Of a DNA stretch of 64,000 nt, positions 1 to 11,577 are shown one piece after another (the stretch's first letter is position 1; each line of letters starts with the position of its first letter). Made by a program: the position numbers and the translations under genes. A model generated the notes under the pieces. That model searched no databases and was not told the origin of the DNA. It saw only the letters and a program-made list of their open reading frames with translations. The stretch covers positions 5,208,001-5,272,000 of the forward strand of contig JARWIR010000047.1 of assembly GCA_029959085.1 (NCBI GenBank), read 5' to 3'. The stretch comes from Nemophila menziesii. Lineage: Eukaryota > Streptophyta > Magnoliopsida > Boraginales > Hydrophyllaceae.

Positions 1-70
1 TGGGTTCGCTTTAAAGGCTAATGGTGTTATTTATCTCGAAGGATGAAGCACCTTCACTCGTTGGAGGCAT
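1..70 (-). pseudogene. 5' end of element A second ORF (MPPRK-type), runs off window
   Basis: The minus strand opens with ATG at base 70 and reads MPPTSEGASSFEINNTISL before a stop, homologous to the MPPRKEGASSFKRKNTISL start in the copies at 39337-39522 and 49451-49654. A stop appears within this short stretch, so the copy is dead. In better copies this ORF continues into a segment with the LPYG-like motif of plant transposon proteins (see 9714-10668). The function of that protein is unknown. Confidence 0.5.
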
Positions 71-869
71 GGTGAGGCTTGATATAGCAAGAGAGAGTGA
101 TGGAGATGGGTTTTATAATTAATTAGAGATGGGTTTTTGAAGGAAGTAGATGAAATGGGTGGTTTTAAGAGAGGGAGAGCAGAAAATAAGAGTAGAGGTT
201 AAACATGCTGAAAAATTCTCCCTTGGAGATTCAGAATTCGTGAAAGGTATGCCGCTCCTATGACCGGTATGTCGGTCAGTAATAACATGAAAACAATATT
301 ATCACGTCGGCATGGCACTCGTATGGTCAGTATGTCGCTCATTTCTCGGCTTAAGGACTCGAAAATGATATTTTTTACTTTTTCAAAAGTACCCGAAACC
401 AAGCAGAACACTCCCTATTAGTTTAAGATTATTCAAAAACCCCTAAATTTATTTTTGAAAAGTATAAATTAGAGTGACTAGAAAAGAAGAATTTTTTGCA
501 AAAAGTTCCTTAAAATTTCTATAAAAGTCAAAAAGACCCATATAAGGACTAAAGAATGTTAACCACTATAACTATGAAAAGGATAAGAACACTAACATAT
601 ACGAGAAACAAGTAAACAAACAAATTAGGCAAATAAAACAAGATAAGGATAAAAATAACCAGGATTTTCCTTTTACATGATTTGAACATCCTTTAGAAAA
701 TCATTTAATTTATTGACACTCATTACCTATAAACACAACAAGAAATTTAAGGTATCCAAGGTAGAGTGTATCCGAAGGAATTATTAGTACTTTTTATGAT
801 CCATGTCGGTTTTTATAAAAGAGGTATTAATGAACTGAATTAAAGTTGTTTGTGATCAAAACATGTTGA

Positions 870-1690
870 GACACGACGACTGAATTTTCCACAATAAGTG
901 TAATACATTCGTTGTGTTGAGGAAAATGACGAAATGATTTTTTCTCATTAGTTTGTTTTACCAAAATTTCACTCTAAGATAAAAAATATCAAGAAATCTA
1001 AATTCATTAAAAGGTTAAAATTTAGATTATAATGATTTTCCAAGAGTTTAAATATTATTGAGAAAGTATCATCCACCTTTTTAAAAGCTAAGACATTTTC
1101 TTTTAAGAGATTTTGGTTTTCATCAAAAGATAAATTTCGTTCAAGACAAATTTTTCCATTGTTTCCCAAAATTTCTTTTAAAGTAGGACAACAATTTAAC
1201 CATCTCTTTTGCTCAATTTTAACTCTTCTAATAAAAGATTATTCAAGTTTATTTTAGAATGAGTACATCGAGAAGGGATGCGATATACTTGTCATCATGA
1301 TAATCATAAGAAACTGACAAAGAGTTGTGATAGAGTACCTCATGGTTTGATTTTCAATTACCACGACTTTCATCTTTTCCAATATCTAAAACCCCATATA
1401 AGTACTCCGAACGATCCTGAATTTATTTTGCCGAATCATATTCTAACAATATTATTATATACATGTCTTAGGATATACAACATGGATTTGCGCTATGGGT
1501 GAGTTTAGCTTTATCATCATCGATAAGTTCATCTTCTTTCTTTTATCTCTTGAGTTAACACATGAACACCCCCTTCATTGATTTTTTCTTAGTATGGCAA
1601 AATGGTCATTCTATAATAATTCTACAAAGATCAGGATCTTCGAGTTTCATAAATTCTTCCATTCTTCTTCTGCAAGCAAATGATTAAATT
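870..1690 (-). pseudogene. Decayed copia-type gag of element A, copy 1
   Basis: The minus strand, read across frames, gives MEEFMKLEDPDL near the PBS, then a degraded YDSAKEIWDRLEYLYG-type block, and from 1169 an open stretch MGNNGKICLERNLSFDENQN followed by LKENVLAFKKVDDTFSII. These match the UBN2/gag-polypeptide family of Ty1-copia elements: an N-terminal capsid-like region followed by a charged, heptad-like segment. Several frameshifts and stops separate the blocks. The zinc-knuckle part, present in other copies, is degraded here near 870-960. Confidence 0.55.
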
Positions 1691-1734
1691 TCATATCGTT
1701 TACTCTACTAACGATTAAGATACCGTAGATTTAT

Positions 1735-1746
1735 GCTATGATACCA
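1735..1746 (-). promoter_or_regulatory. Primer-binding site (initiator tRNA-Met), element A copy 1
   Basis: The minus strand reads TGGTATCATAGC, one mismatch from TGGTATCAGAGC, the complement of the 3' end of plant initiator tRNA-Met. It lies immediately inside the LTR and ahead of gag, which fixes the element's orientation. Confidence 0.75.
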
Positions 1747-3192
1747 ATTAAAACTCCTAGAGTGGATGAATATGATACTAAAATAATTAATAGCTAATTA
1801 AAAGATTGAAGTAAAACTTATAAGTCAATACATATCAAAATCTTACATGATCATGCAAGAGATAACTAGAGGTTTGATATAAAAGTAATACGATCATTCA
1901 ATATACAATAAGTAAATAGATAAGGGATATATAGTACACAATGATGTATAGTGGTTCAGTTATCCATACTCAAATACCTAAGGTAACCACCTTAGGATGT
2001 TCAAGCTTCTTAACTAAGATTTTGGGTCTATCTTAACCGGGGTGAGTACACAATACTCGTACAACCACTTCGATACCACAAAGAAACTCTTGTTCTATAT
2101 CAATACAAGGAAATTGAGCATACTCCATATACTCACACTCTCTATTTATCTATCTATTACAAAGACTAGTCCTAAGAGGATATAAGCAAGTGTTTGATGG
2201 GTTGAAATTACTTAGATATGAACTCTTAAAGAGTAGTTATAACTTTAAACTTCAAAACTTCACTTGAGTGGATTGGAGTTTTAATTCTTCTTGGATTAAT
2301 TCATTGATCCGGTGAATATGACAAGTTGAATGATCAAGTTTTGATTGCTAAACTTTAATAGCTTGAGACATATAACAAATAAATAAACTTGTAATAGTTG
2401 TGCTGGTAAGAGGTAAGAAATTTCACATCAATAAGCTCTCTATTATACCCCACTTTCTACCTCTGGCCAGTATACTGATCGGGTTTATCTTCTTATCCAA
2501 TGGGCAAAATCCGGTGTGGCATGTGACCGCTGGATAACGGCCACCGGCTAGCCAGACACCGGTATGCCAGTTTCATTTTGAAAAGTAAGCTTGAAACGAT
2601 TACTCAAGTGAGTTAAAATGCATTTATATATATATGAAAATATGTTAAGTGTAATGCATTATTTCGTGGATATTAAAATACTATATGAAAAATATATAAA
2701 TAAGATGAAAAGGACGTTAAACCAACAAACATATATTCATGTAATTTAATTGTGAATGCAGACCTAAAGATTAGATTTTATATTGTGGGTTGAGTAAAAT
2801 TTAACATAGGATTATTTTTGCTTGAGCTCTGTGCTCTTGCAGTATAGATGTTTCCAAGAAAAAACAAATAATAATCAAATTTAAAATATTAAAATAAAGT
2901 ATGCGAGAGCTAAATTAATTATTTACATTAGATCTCAATATATAACATTCAAATAAGATCAATATCATTCAAATATTTACAATACCATTTTGTGAAAAAA
3001 TAATATAATAAGTATGAAGTTTTAGTATTGTATGCACTAATAATTATATTGATGGAGTTTATTATCATACTATTATTTATTAATATTTAAACTTGCGTCT
3101 AATATTTGCTAACTATTTTTGATGGTTATGGAGTTCATTATCATACTATTATTGTTTTGTTTAGTTAATATTTTAACTCAAATATATAACAA
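1747..3192 (-). repeat. LTR of element A, copy 1 (about 1.45 kb)
   Basis: The inner boundary is the PBS. The outer boundary is inferred from where homology with the copies at 41116-42600 and 51312-52797 stops, near a TATAACACA-type end there. It contains the motif GTGTGAGTATATGGAGTATGC (minus strand), also present in the forward copies. Near the outer end the block GAGTTyATTATCATACTATT occurs twice about 76 bases apart (about 3055 and 3131). The exact TG/CA termini are not certain. Confidence 0.55.
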
Positions 3193-3579
3193 ATTGATGA
3201 TTTGTTTTAAAAAAAGAGAGACATAGGATAAAAATATTGAAGTAGTGGAGCTAATGGGAGAAGTTAAGTATCACATGATTATTTTTAAATTCTCAACACA
3301 TGGCACAATTTGATCACTTGAAGAGTCATAGATTTTTACTTCTCTCATATAATATAGATTAGATATTGCCTTTATCTGAGGGTACTATGAAAAAAAATGG
3401 TCAATTGTTTAATTAATCAAAGAAACAAAATGAGTTTTTTTATAATTTTAAATAATTTGGTAAAATTAAACGCATGAAATACCATTTTTGAAAAGTTTAC
3501 ACTATCAATTGTGGTTTAATATATATAATAAAGTCTAATATTCTTGATAAATACATGGAAAAGGGGTTTAATAAAATCT

Positions 3580-5270
3580 CCCTCATAATAAAAGATTTTT
3601 ACTACTATAGGATTCTTATAGGGGCATTAAGTAAAAGGATTTATATAGTAAGAAAAAAATTCATATAGTGTAATTTTTGAATAATGCAGAGACTTTTAGT
3701 GTAATCAAGACAAAAGAGTAATGAAAATTTATAATGTATAAGATCTATGTTTAATTTTGGTATAGAAACCCATAATAAAATTAATTCAAAAAAATGAATT
3801 TAAAAATAGATCGTCGTGCATAGGTACTTAATATGAAATTAAAATAAGAAATCTCACCTTAACTAGTTGTTATAACAATCTTTTGGGATAATATAGATCA
3901 TTATACTTCAAGCACGTAATTTTAATTTGTAGGCATATATATCAAGATACGGAAATAGGCTAGGCAAATGACATATACAGAGAAAAAATATAAAAAGTGA
4001 GAAAATGGAGTTTAGAAATTATTTGTGTCAAGGTATAAAAATGAAAAAATACAAAATTTTACCAACAATTTTAACAAATACCAAGCAAAGCTATATACAT
4101 AGAAAAATGTGTCTATAGGTATATGAATTTTGCATATTTTGGTATTAATAATAGTTGGTAAATCTTGCAACATATTCATGTGTATAATTACTGTACTGTA
4201 ATGGATGATAAAAATATACAATTGTGCCAACATCTGGAGGTATTGACACACAAAAGTTGTACTAATTTTTCTGAACAACCCTAAAACTATGCGACAAAAA
4301 TGACATTCCTCCAAAATAACCCATTTAAGTAGAAAATAGTTTATATAGTAAGAATTTTTTTAAATATATTACAACTTTTGCATATTGCGGTGACTTTAGT
4401 GCAATTAAGGAAAAAATTCAATAAAATACATATATAGTACAACATTTTGAACAATACAAGGACTTATATTGCAATCAATTAAATACAAAGTAAATTTAGG
4501 TGTCTATAGTGCTATTATTTTTACAATATACAAATTTATAATGCAATACATTAATAAAAAGTTATAAAACAAACTTATAATGAAATTAAATTTAAAAATT
4601 TAATATAGGAACCTTTAGTACTAATTTTTTCATGTTCAATTATTTGATAGAAGAAAAAGTTTTGCATCATTTACTTTGGTACTATTGGATTTTTATTATT
4701 ATATGATTTTATAGTAAAAATTTGTAAAAAAGGATTTATATGGTAAGAAAAATATGTTATATAGTGCAATTTTTACATAATGCATGGACTATAATGCAAA
4801 ACAATTATAACTTCTTCATCTTTTTATAAAGATCATTTACACGACTAAAAATTTTAGTTATTAAAAAACAAAGAACTAAAGTTGTAGGTGCACAAGGATG
4901 ACGCAATTAAAATAAACATTTATATATCATTATACTTTAAGTACAGACATTTGATTTGCAAATATACAGATATTAAGATAGGAAAACAGACCAAAAAATG
5001 ATATAAACACTGAGAAATTGGATCTTAGAAAATTATGGGCGCCCTAATAAAAAAATGAAAGATCCATTTTTTTACCATCCATAATAACAACACACAACAA
5101 AAAGAAATAAATAGAAAAATGCATGTACACAAATATGAATTATGTATTATTTGGTATTACGAGTCATTGTTAAATTTTGCAAGACTTCTTGAGAATAATT
5201 AATATAATGCTATGGATGTTGAAACTACACAATTTCGTCAACACATAAAAAAATATTAACAAACAATAGT
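3580..5270 (+). repeat. Degenerate direct duplication, period about 1.03 kb
   Basis: About 3580-4320 resembles about 4670-5270. Paired landmarks: GGATTTATATAGTAAGAAAA (about 3638) with GGATTTATATGGTAAGAAAA (about 4732); the TAATGCA...GACTTTTAGTG phrase; and TTGGTATTA near 4139 and 5153, each followed by a TTGCAA block and then CAATT-GTCAACA. Within it the phrase TATAGTGCAATTTTT-AATGCA-GGACT recurs several times. It has diverged considerably, so the duplication is old. Confidence 0.5.
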
Positions 5271-6411
5271 TTTCCTAATCTTTCCTAATTATTCCAACAA
5301 TAACCTATTCCTAATAATATTGAAGAAAGATAATATTTTCTTTATAATAAAGAAAAGTACTTACTACAATTAAAAAGATATAAAATCAACATCAAAATCA
5401 ATGATGACCAAAACGAGTTTTTTTTTTAAATTTAGTGGTGTATTAGTGAACTATGAAAGTAAATAGTGAAATTGATGGAAAGCCAAATTGTAATTAAACA
5501 AAATATGAACATCATTGCACGTACTCTATTATATACTTAAAATAATCAATATATTTAATAGAATACTAACTCTATCTGTGAAAATTATTCTTTGTTTAAA
5601 ATTATTTAATGTTGTTTATATCTATATAAACCAAACCAAATATTAAATATTGATTAGTGCCACCGAAAATTAAACAGATTTGTTTACCCATTGGGTAACA
5701 TTAGTGCAACTCAAGTTTCCGATCCAAAAAAAAAACCTAAGATCATAAATTAAAAAATATAAAAAATTAAAAAGAAATTGTAACTTTTAAATTTTAGGAT
5801 CGGATTTAGCCTTAATTAGATATTACAGAAGAAAATATGTTATCTGATTTCCACCCTACTTTGATATTAGAAAAGAAAATATGGATTCATTCTAAAAACT
5901 TAGTATTATAAATTATCTAGTCTCCTTTAATATCTAGTAAATTTTTTTGACAAAAAAAATATACATCTTTTGAATTTCTTAAACTTTTCTGTCTTCTATA
6001 AGATCCTGGAAAAGTATGAAAAGGTGATTTAACTTCAAATATATAATATGATGTTTAACTAAGTATGTGATATAAAAGAAAATTACATCTAGAAGTATTG
6101 CTTAAAGATCATATTTGAAAATGATGGACAATTCTAACCTAAGGTTTGTGAAAAGGTATTTTATCTTGAATTTCCAACATTTCTATCTTTACTTAAACAT
6201 ATCATTAAATATTTTTGATCTTCCACACTTACAAATTCAGGAGCACCTTTCAGACTAGAACAATAATTAAAACTATAAAAATATTATTTAACTGTACAAC
6301 TTAAGGAAAAAAGTATGTAATTAATAATTCTAATCTCAAAAATTAAATACTACGAAATATGCACATGTTGTTTTAACTTATAAGCTATAAGATTTCATTG
6401 ATAAAAAAACT

Positions 6412-6571
6412 CATAAAGGAATTCATGAAAAAAATAATTATACATTACCTTCCATTAACATAGTAACATATAAAAATGTAATTTGGATCAGGACACTAGA
6501 ATTCATAAAAAGAAAATCATACATTATATTTCATTACCAGAGTAACATATCTCAATGCAATTTGGATATGG
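6412..6571 (+). repeat. Two-copy tandem repeat of about 83 bp
   Basis: The blocks starting GGAATTCATGAAAAAAATAA and TAGAATTCATAAAAAGAAAA each continue with a TACATTA, then CCATTA or CATTACC, then AGTAACATAT and AATTTGGAT. They are adjacent and in the same direction. Confidence 0.5.
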
Positions 6572-7849
6572 ACCTTGAATTTGTTTAAGGGAGTAACATA
6601 ATTTATTCTTGCATACCCAACTATAGCATATTTATTTTATGATTAAGTTAATGAAAGATATATTATGAGAGATTACACATTATATGTGTTTGTGTGTGTA
6701 TTTTAAATGATTAATATTATATTATTTAAATAATATTTTTTTGTAGTAGACTAATGTGGTGATGGAGATTTTAACTATTAAGTTGAAGATTATTATTTCA
6801 GTAAATGATTTATTTTATCTTTTATAAATTAAAATAAAGGTATACTAGATAAAAGTTAAATGGGTTATCATGGTGAAGTAACTATTAAAAATTATTTTAT
6901 TTGTGCTAGTGATAAGAGAGAAAAAATATTTTTCATTATTGAGTGATAATATTTATACAAGATTTAAAGTTATATTGTAAAAATATTCTTAATTTAATAT
7001 AATGGAAAATTTGTATGATAATTTTCCACAAATAACAAGTATAATAGAAATAATAATAACATATCTTGCCTAAAAGTTATATTTAATTTCCGCTAGATCA
7101 CAAAATTTAATCAGTAAGAAAATCAATTTTAAAAAGAAATAAGAAGCTCAATTGCTAACAACGAGGTCTAGTAACTTTTGTTTAACAACTCAATTACTCA
7201 AAAAATCAATATTATTTGTAAACTAAGATTACAACTTTTTGTAATCAAATTCGAGTAATGATATTTACTATCAATATTATACCACCCAACATACCACCCA
7301 TAATGTGGCTAGATTTGATTAGAATTAAATTCTCAATATCTTAATTTTATCAATCTAAATCAATTTATTGCAATAAAACACGCTAGATAATGGATGATAC
7401 ATTTGGTAGTATGATATTAGATTATATATATCATTTCACTTTTTAATGGTATAAGAATAACACAAACATATTGACTATCTATACATAAATAAGCATACAA
7501 TTATAATAACAAAACTCATTTGTGCATTTTTTTACCACTATTATCAATATTTTAATTTTAAAAAATAGTTTTTTTAGGAACTTTTAACATATTAATTAAT
7601 CTTTATTTTTTTGTAAATGATATTTTATATAAATTTTATTAATAAAAAAATTATTTTATTTTATGTAAATAATATTTTGTATACATACTACTGGACGAAA
7701 TTAAACACTTATTATTTCTTATTATCTCCTAATATATCATACATAAACAATTAATTAACTTAATTTAATATAGATAAATTTAACATAAAACCATATATAA
7801 TAAAATAAAAATAACAATAAAAATATGATAAAATTCAACTTGTCATTAC

Positions 7850-8485
7850 GAATCAATCATGAGTTAATCCAAGAAGAATTCAAAGTCCAATCCACTAAAA
7901 TGGAGTTTTAAAGTTTAAGGTTATATCTACTCGTTAGGAGTTCTTAGCTAAGTTATTTCAACAAATTAAGAACTTGCTTATATCATATTAGATCTAGTCT
8001 TTGTAATATATGGGTTAATAGAGAGTGTGAGTATATGGAGTATGCTCGGTTTATTTGTGTTTCAATAACATAAGAGTTTGATTCGTGGTATCGAAGTGGT
8101 TCTGGGGTATTGTGTACTATCCCCGATTAAGAGAGATATGGAATTTTAGTTAAGAAGTTTGAAATTACTAAGATGGATACGATTAAGAGAGATATGGAAG
8201 TTTAGTTAAGAAGTTTGAAATTACTAAGATGGATACCTTAGGTAGTGGAGTAAGGATAACTGAACCACTATACATCTTTTTGTACTTTCTATCCCGTATC
8301 TATTTACTTATCGTATATTGATCCGTTACTTTTATATCAAACCTCCAGATAACTCTTGCATGATCCTGTAAGAGTTTGATATATATCGACTTAGAAGTTT
8401 ATCTTCAAACTTATATTTGTCTAAATTTTTTAATTTGGCAATAATTATTTTAGTATCATATTCACCACTCTCTATGATTTTTAAT
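7850..8485 (+). repeat. Partial LTR of element A, copy 2
   Basis: Homologous, in reverse complement, to 1747-2320: shared blocks include TTAATCCAAGAAGAATTCAA, the GTGTGAGTATATGGAGTATG motif and GGTATCGAAGTGGTT. It is truncated at its outer end and contains a private 56-bp tandem duplication (8125-8236). Confidence 0.6.
8125..8236 (+). repeat. Perfect-looking 56-bp tandem duplication inside LTR
   Basis: The block beginning GATTAAGAGAGATATGGAA and ending ACTAAGATGGATAC occurs at 8125-8180 and again at 8181-8236 with almost no difference. The LTRs at 11578 and 26705 carry it once, so the duplication arose in this copy. Confidence 0.85.
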
Positions 8486-8497
8486 TGGTATTAGAAT
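8486..8497 (+). promoter_or_regulatory. Degenerate primer-binding site, element A copy 2
   Basis: TGGTATTAGAAT is a decayed form of TGGTATCAGAGC (initiator tRNA-Met) at the LTR/internal junction. It is absent from the deleted copies at 11578 and 26705. Confidence 0.65.
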
Positions 8498-8605
8498 CTA
8501 ACTCTACGGTAATAGCTTAATCGTTAGTAGAGTAAGAATTGAAGAGTTTATGACACTCGAAGATCTCAATCTTTGTAGACAATTATTATTTCTCTTGTAG
8601 AGGAA

Positions 8606-9460
8606 GAATGGAAGAATTTATGAAACTCAAAGATCCCAATCTTTGGAGAACGGTTATGGAAGGTCCATTTATGCCATACAAAAAGAAAATCAATGAAGCT
8701 AGAGTTCATGTGTTAACTCAAGAGATAAAGGAGACGATGAATTTACCGACGACGATTAAGCTAAACTCAACCATACTGAAAAAGCCATATATATATTTTA
8801 ATATGGGGAATATCTGAAGACATGTTTAGAAAAATATTATTAGAATATGATTCAGCAAAAGAAATGTTGGATCATTTGGAGAACTTATATGGGATTGTCG
8901 ATAATGTAAAAGATGAATGTAAAAACGGTGATGAAAGTAATAATAATTCAAAATCAAACCATGAGGTAGTAATCTATCATAACTCTTTTTTATGTTCTTA
9001 CGATAATCACCACGACATGAATATCGCATCCCTTCTTGATGTCCTCGTTCTCATATCAACTTAAATAATATTTTATTAGGAGAGATAAAAATTCAGCAAA
9101 AGAGATGGTTAAGTTCTTGTCCTACTTTAGATGAAATTTTGGGAAATAATGAAAAATCTTGTTTCGAACGTATTTTCTCTTATAATGAAAAGAAAAAAGG
9201 TGGATGATAGTTGGTCAATCATTTCTAAACTCTTGAAAAATTATTCTTATCTAAATTTTACTCATTTAATGAATTTAGATTTCTTGAAGAAAAAATATTT
9301 TGGAGTGAAATTTTGGTAAAGCAAAGAAATGAGAAAAAATTGTGTTTAACATTGTTTTGTCATTTTCCCCAACACAACAAAAGTGTTTGCATGTATTGTG
9401 GAAAAGTCAGATATCGCGGTTCAATATTCTTTTACCACAAACAACTTAAATCCGGTTCAT
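8606..9460 (+). pseudogene. Copia-type gag remnant of element A with decayed zinc knuckle
   Basis: The open stretch at 8608-8817 reads MEEFMKLKDPNLWRTVMEGP and then VHVLTQEIKETMNL. A shifted frame at 8822-9064 gives FRKILLEYDSAKEMLDHLEN and LYGIVDNVKDE. These are the UBN2 gag hallmarks: the L-x-P-x-LW block and the D-S-A-K-E-x-x-D-x-L-E-x-L-Y-G block. Further on (9131-9319, 9313-9460) come KKVDDSWSIISKLLKN and a zinc-knuckle relic, CMYCGKVRYRGSIFFYHKQL. The canonical C-x2-C-x4-H-x4-C has lost its histidine (Y) and its last cysteine (F). Frameshifts separate the segments, so no intact protein can be made. Confidence 0.7.
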
Positions 9461-9713
9461 TAAAAAAAAATTCCTTATCTTGTTTTATTTGCGTAATTTG
9501 TTGGTTTACTTTTTTCTCCTTTTGTGTTAGAATTCTTATTCTTCAGCATTTTTAACCTCTTATCTTCTTATTCCAAAACCCTACACGCTCTTATTTTCTG
9601 CACTACCTCTCTCTGAAAATCACCACTTTCATCTTCTTCTTTCAAAAAACATATTTCGAAGTCATTAAAAAAACCCATCTCCATCAGTCTATATTGCTCT
9701 ATCAAGCCTCACC

Positions 9714-10668
9714 ATGCCTCCAAGGAAATAAGGTGCTTCATCCTTCTAGAGGAAGAACACCATGAGCTCTTCAAGCAGACCCACTCCTCCTTGTCACGGT
9801 AACAATCCACTCGTAAAACCGCAAGAAAAATCCTCACTTCATACTTTTTTGATGGTAGAAGCTTCTATATGTTCATTCAGGTTAAAGTTTTAATCAATAG
9901 CTTTTGTAAATAATTCTATTCTAAGCTTGTTTATGATTGTGAAACTACTTGCATTTCGTCTAAACTTAGTAATAAACCCATTAACATCATGGAGTCCTTT
10001 TAGCCTCCTTTTTTCAATTTAAAAAAATTTGTTTTGATAGTTTTTGGAATGTTGGGTGGGGTACTCTTGATGTGGACCTTATTCTTGTGTTACATTTTTC
10101 ATGGAGGCTCACCTATTCAGTCTCTCATCAAATGCTTGGAAAGTTTATAACTTTTTTCCCGATATTTAAATCTCATATAAAATTATTTTACATGGTCTTT
10201 TTTGTAAGGAAAAACACGATGCTATGATTATCTCTTACGAAACTTACATTATTTATCTTTTTTTTTTATTTTGAGCAAATAAACTTTCCGGTAATTATGA
10301 TTAAAATTATGAATATTTCCCCCCAAAACGCTCTTATTGTCCCCTACGGTTTAGCTGTCTCCTCTATTTTTTTAAACCTTGGTCTAAATCTCTCTCTTTC
10401 GCAAACAAACTTTTTTAATCCAAATTGGATTTTTTACTACAAAGTCGTTAGAAAAAAATGTTTTTTATCTACCATAATGAGGTTACTGCCGAGAAACACC
10501 TCGAACATTGAGGGGATGAAGAACTTATTTCTAGTATCAAAACTTTTGCCTCTCATTTCGAAAGTAGTCCTGTTCTGCCCTTCTCTGATGCGTAATGAGC
10601 CAATCCATAATCCTTCTATAAATTACCATTCCTCTCACTTATCATGTCTCAAAGCCATATTAATATAA
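9714..10668 (+). pseudogene. MPPRK...LPYG-type plant transposon protein remnant
   Basis: ATG at 9714 follows a pyrimidine-rich leader (CATCTTCTTCTTTC, then TCAAGCCTCACC) shared by all copies. MPPRK is followed at once by a TAA here; later frames give SSSSRPTPP, then MEAHLFSLSSNAWKVYNFFP (about 10100-10160) and LHGLFCKEKHDAMI. An open stretch at 10297-10668 includes NALIVPYGLAVSSIFLNLGL. The VPYG(L)xxxxIFxxxG(V/L)xL motif is the best-known mark of the putative plant transposon protein domain found in gypsy-type and related plant elements. Its biochemical role is unknown. Several stops and frameshifts make this a pseudogene. Confidence 0.55.
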
Positions 10669-10680
10669 TTCATATAATTC

Positions 10681-11577
10681 CCAAAGAAAGTTAGATAGAA
10701 AGAAAAAAGAATTCATATATTATACATGAGGCAAAACACAAGTTATGGGAAATTTAGTTCATACCTAAAGTAAATAAACTAAAAGAATTAAACAATGACT
10801 TCATGTTGCTCTATTCAATAACTCTAATGATATAAAACATAAGTACTAACTTATAAGAGGCAATGATTGTTTACAAAGGTTTAAAGGGTGTATTTATAGG
10901 TATTTAGAAGATCTAATTCGTTTTCTTGGAGTAGAAGACAAGTAATTTGGACTCCTAGTCCAACTCAAATTCTTAACCCAAAAATATAAAAAAGGTAATA
11001 ATCTGTCGTTGTTTTGTTTTTGTCGTAACGTCTTTGGTATAGCTCGAAATTATGCGTTCCATATGTTAAAACTGATCGTCTCGGAAAGCTCTTCGCGTTT
11101 GCTTCACACACTTTTTCCAAATGACCAGCCAATCTTGAGTTATGAGCCATTTTGTGGTCGTGGGTGCTAGAATTCATATTTACTTGACAACCTTATCTTT
11201 CCATAATTATCTTTTCCTTCTTTTATCTCTAATTTCCATGCATATATCTATTAAGATTTGATTTGACATCTAATTAATTTCCATATATTTCTAAAGCTTC
11301 ACACTAAATACATAAATTAAACCCAATTTGCTCTAAAAATAATAAATCATTAAATCAAGACAAGAAATAGTAAAGTGCAATAATACATAAGAAAATCGAG
11401 TATAAGACTTCCTAAAACACCAAAAATGATGTCTCCATCTAATATTAAATTATCGCATACGGGGAGAAATCAAGACCCCCAACTCAAAGTTTTATCGTCC
11501 CGATACAATAAAGATAAAAACAAATGGAAATCTCTAAATACACACCTAGATCAATTAAGCACAGTGAGAAAGACAGT
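10681..11577 (-). mobile_element. Fragment of gypsy-like element C: partial LTR, polypurine tract and adjoining interior
   Basis: It matches 60540-61530 along its length. On the minus strand the interior side ends in a polypurine tract (GAGTTGGGGGTCT, about 11486-11473), followed by an LTR start TGATTTCTCCCC (from 11472). A TATA-like CCTATAAATACACC lies at about 10900-10887. The outer LTR end is missing and the interior is cut at 11577 by the element A LTR. No coding sequence remains. Confidence 0.55.

Larger units (their letters stand above)
1..3192 (-). mobile_element. LTR retrotransposon element A, copy 1, truncated by window edge
   Basis: Read on the minus strand the order is LTR (about 3192-1747), initiator-tRNA-Met primer-binding site (1746-1735), a decayed copia-type gag (about 1690-870), a non-coding spacer, and the start of a second ORF beginning MPPTSEGASSF that runs off at base 1. 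The same order recurs at 38690-42600 and 48830-52800 (minus) and, shortened, at 7835-10680, 11578-13480 and 26705-28615 (plus). No reverse transcriptase, integrase or RNase H trace is visible in any copy, so the family looks non-autonomous. No 3' LTR is seen in this copy. Confidence 0.7.
3193..7834. other. AT-rich non-coding stretch
   Basis: No convincing gene. The sequence is very AT-rich and its short open frames lack codon structure or recognisable motifs. It holds a degenerate duplication of about 1 kb (3580-5270) and a short tandem repeat (6412-6571), listed separately. The remainder, notably 5300-6400 and 6600-7830, shows nothing I can name and is probably old decayed transposon DNA. 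Confidence 0.5.
7835..10680 (+). mobile_element. LTR retrotransposon element A, copy 2 (forward, longest ORF traces)
   Basis: Forward order: partial LTR (7850-8485), PBS (8486-8497), gag remnant (8606-9460), spacer, MPPRK/LPYG-type ORF remnant (9714-10668). The outer half of the LTR is missing compared with the minus-strand copies. The right edge abuts the element C fragment near 10680. No pol domains are visible. Confidence 0.65.

Noticed and set aside
4012..4314. 100-codon minus-strand frame
   Set aside because: Lies in the degenerate AT-rich duplication; the homologous stretch near 5030-5270 is not open and no motif is seen.
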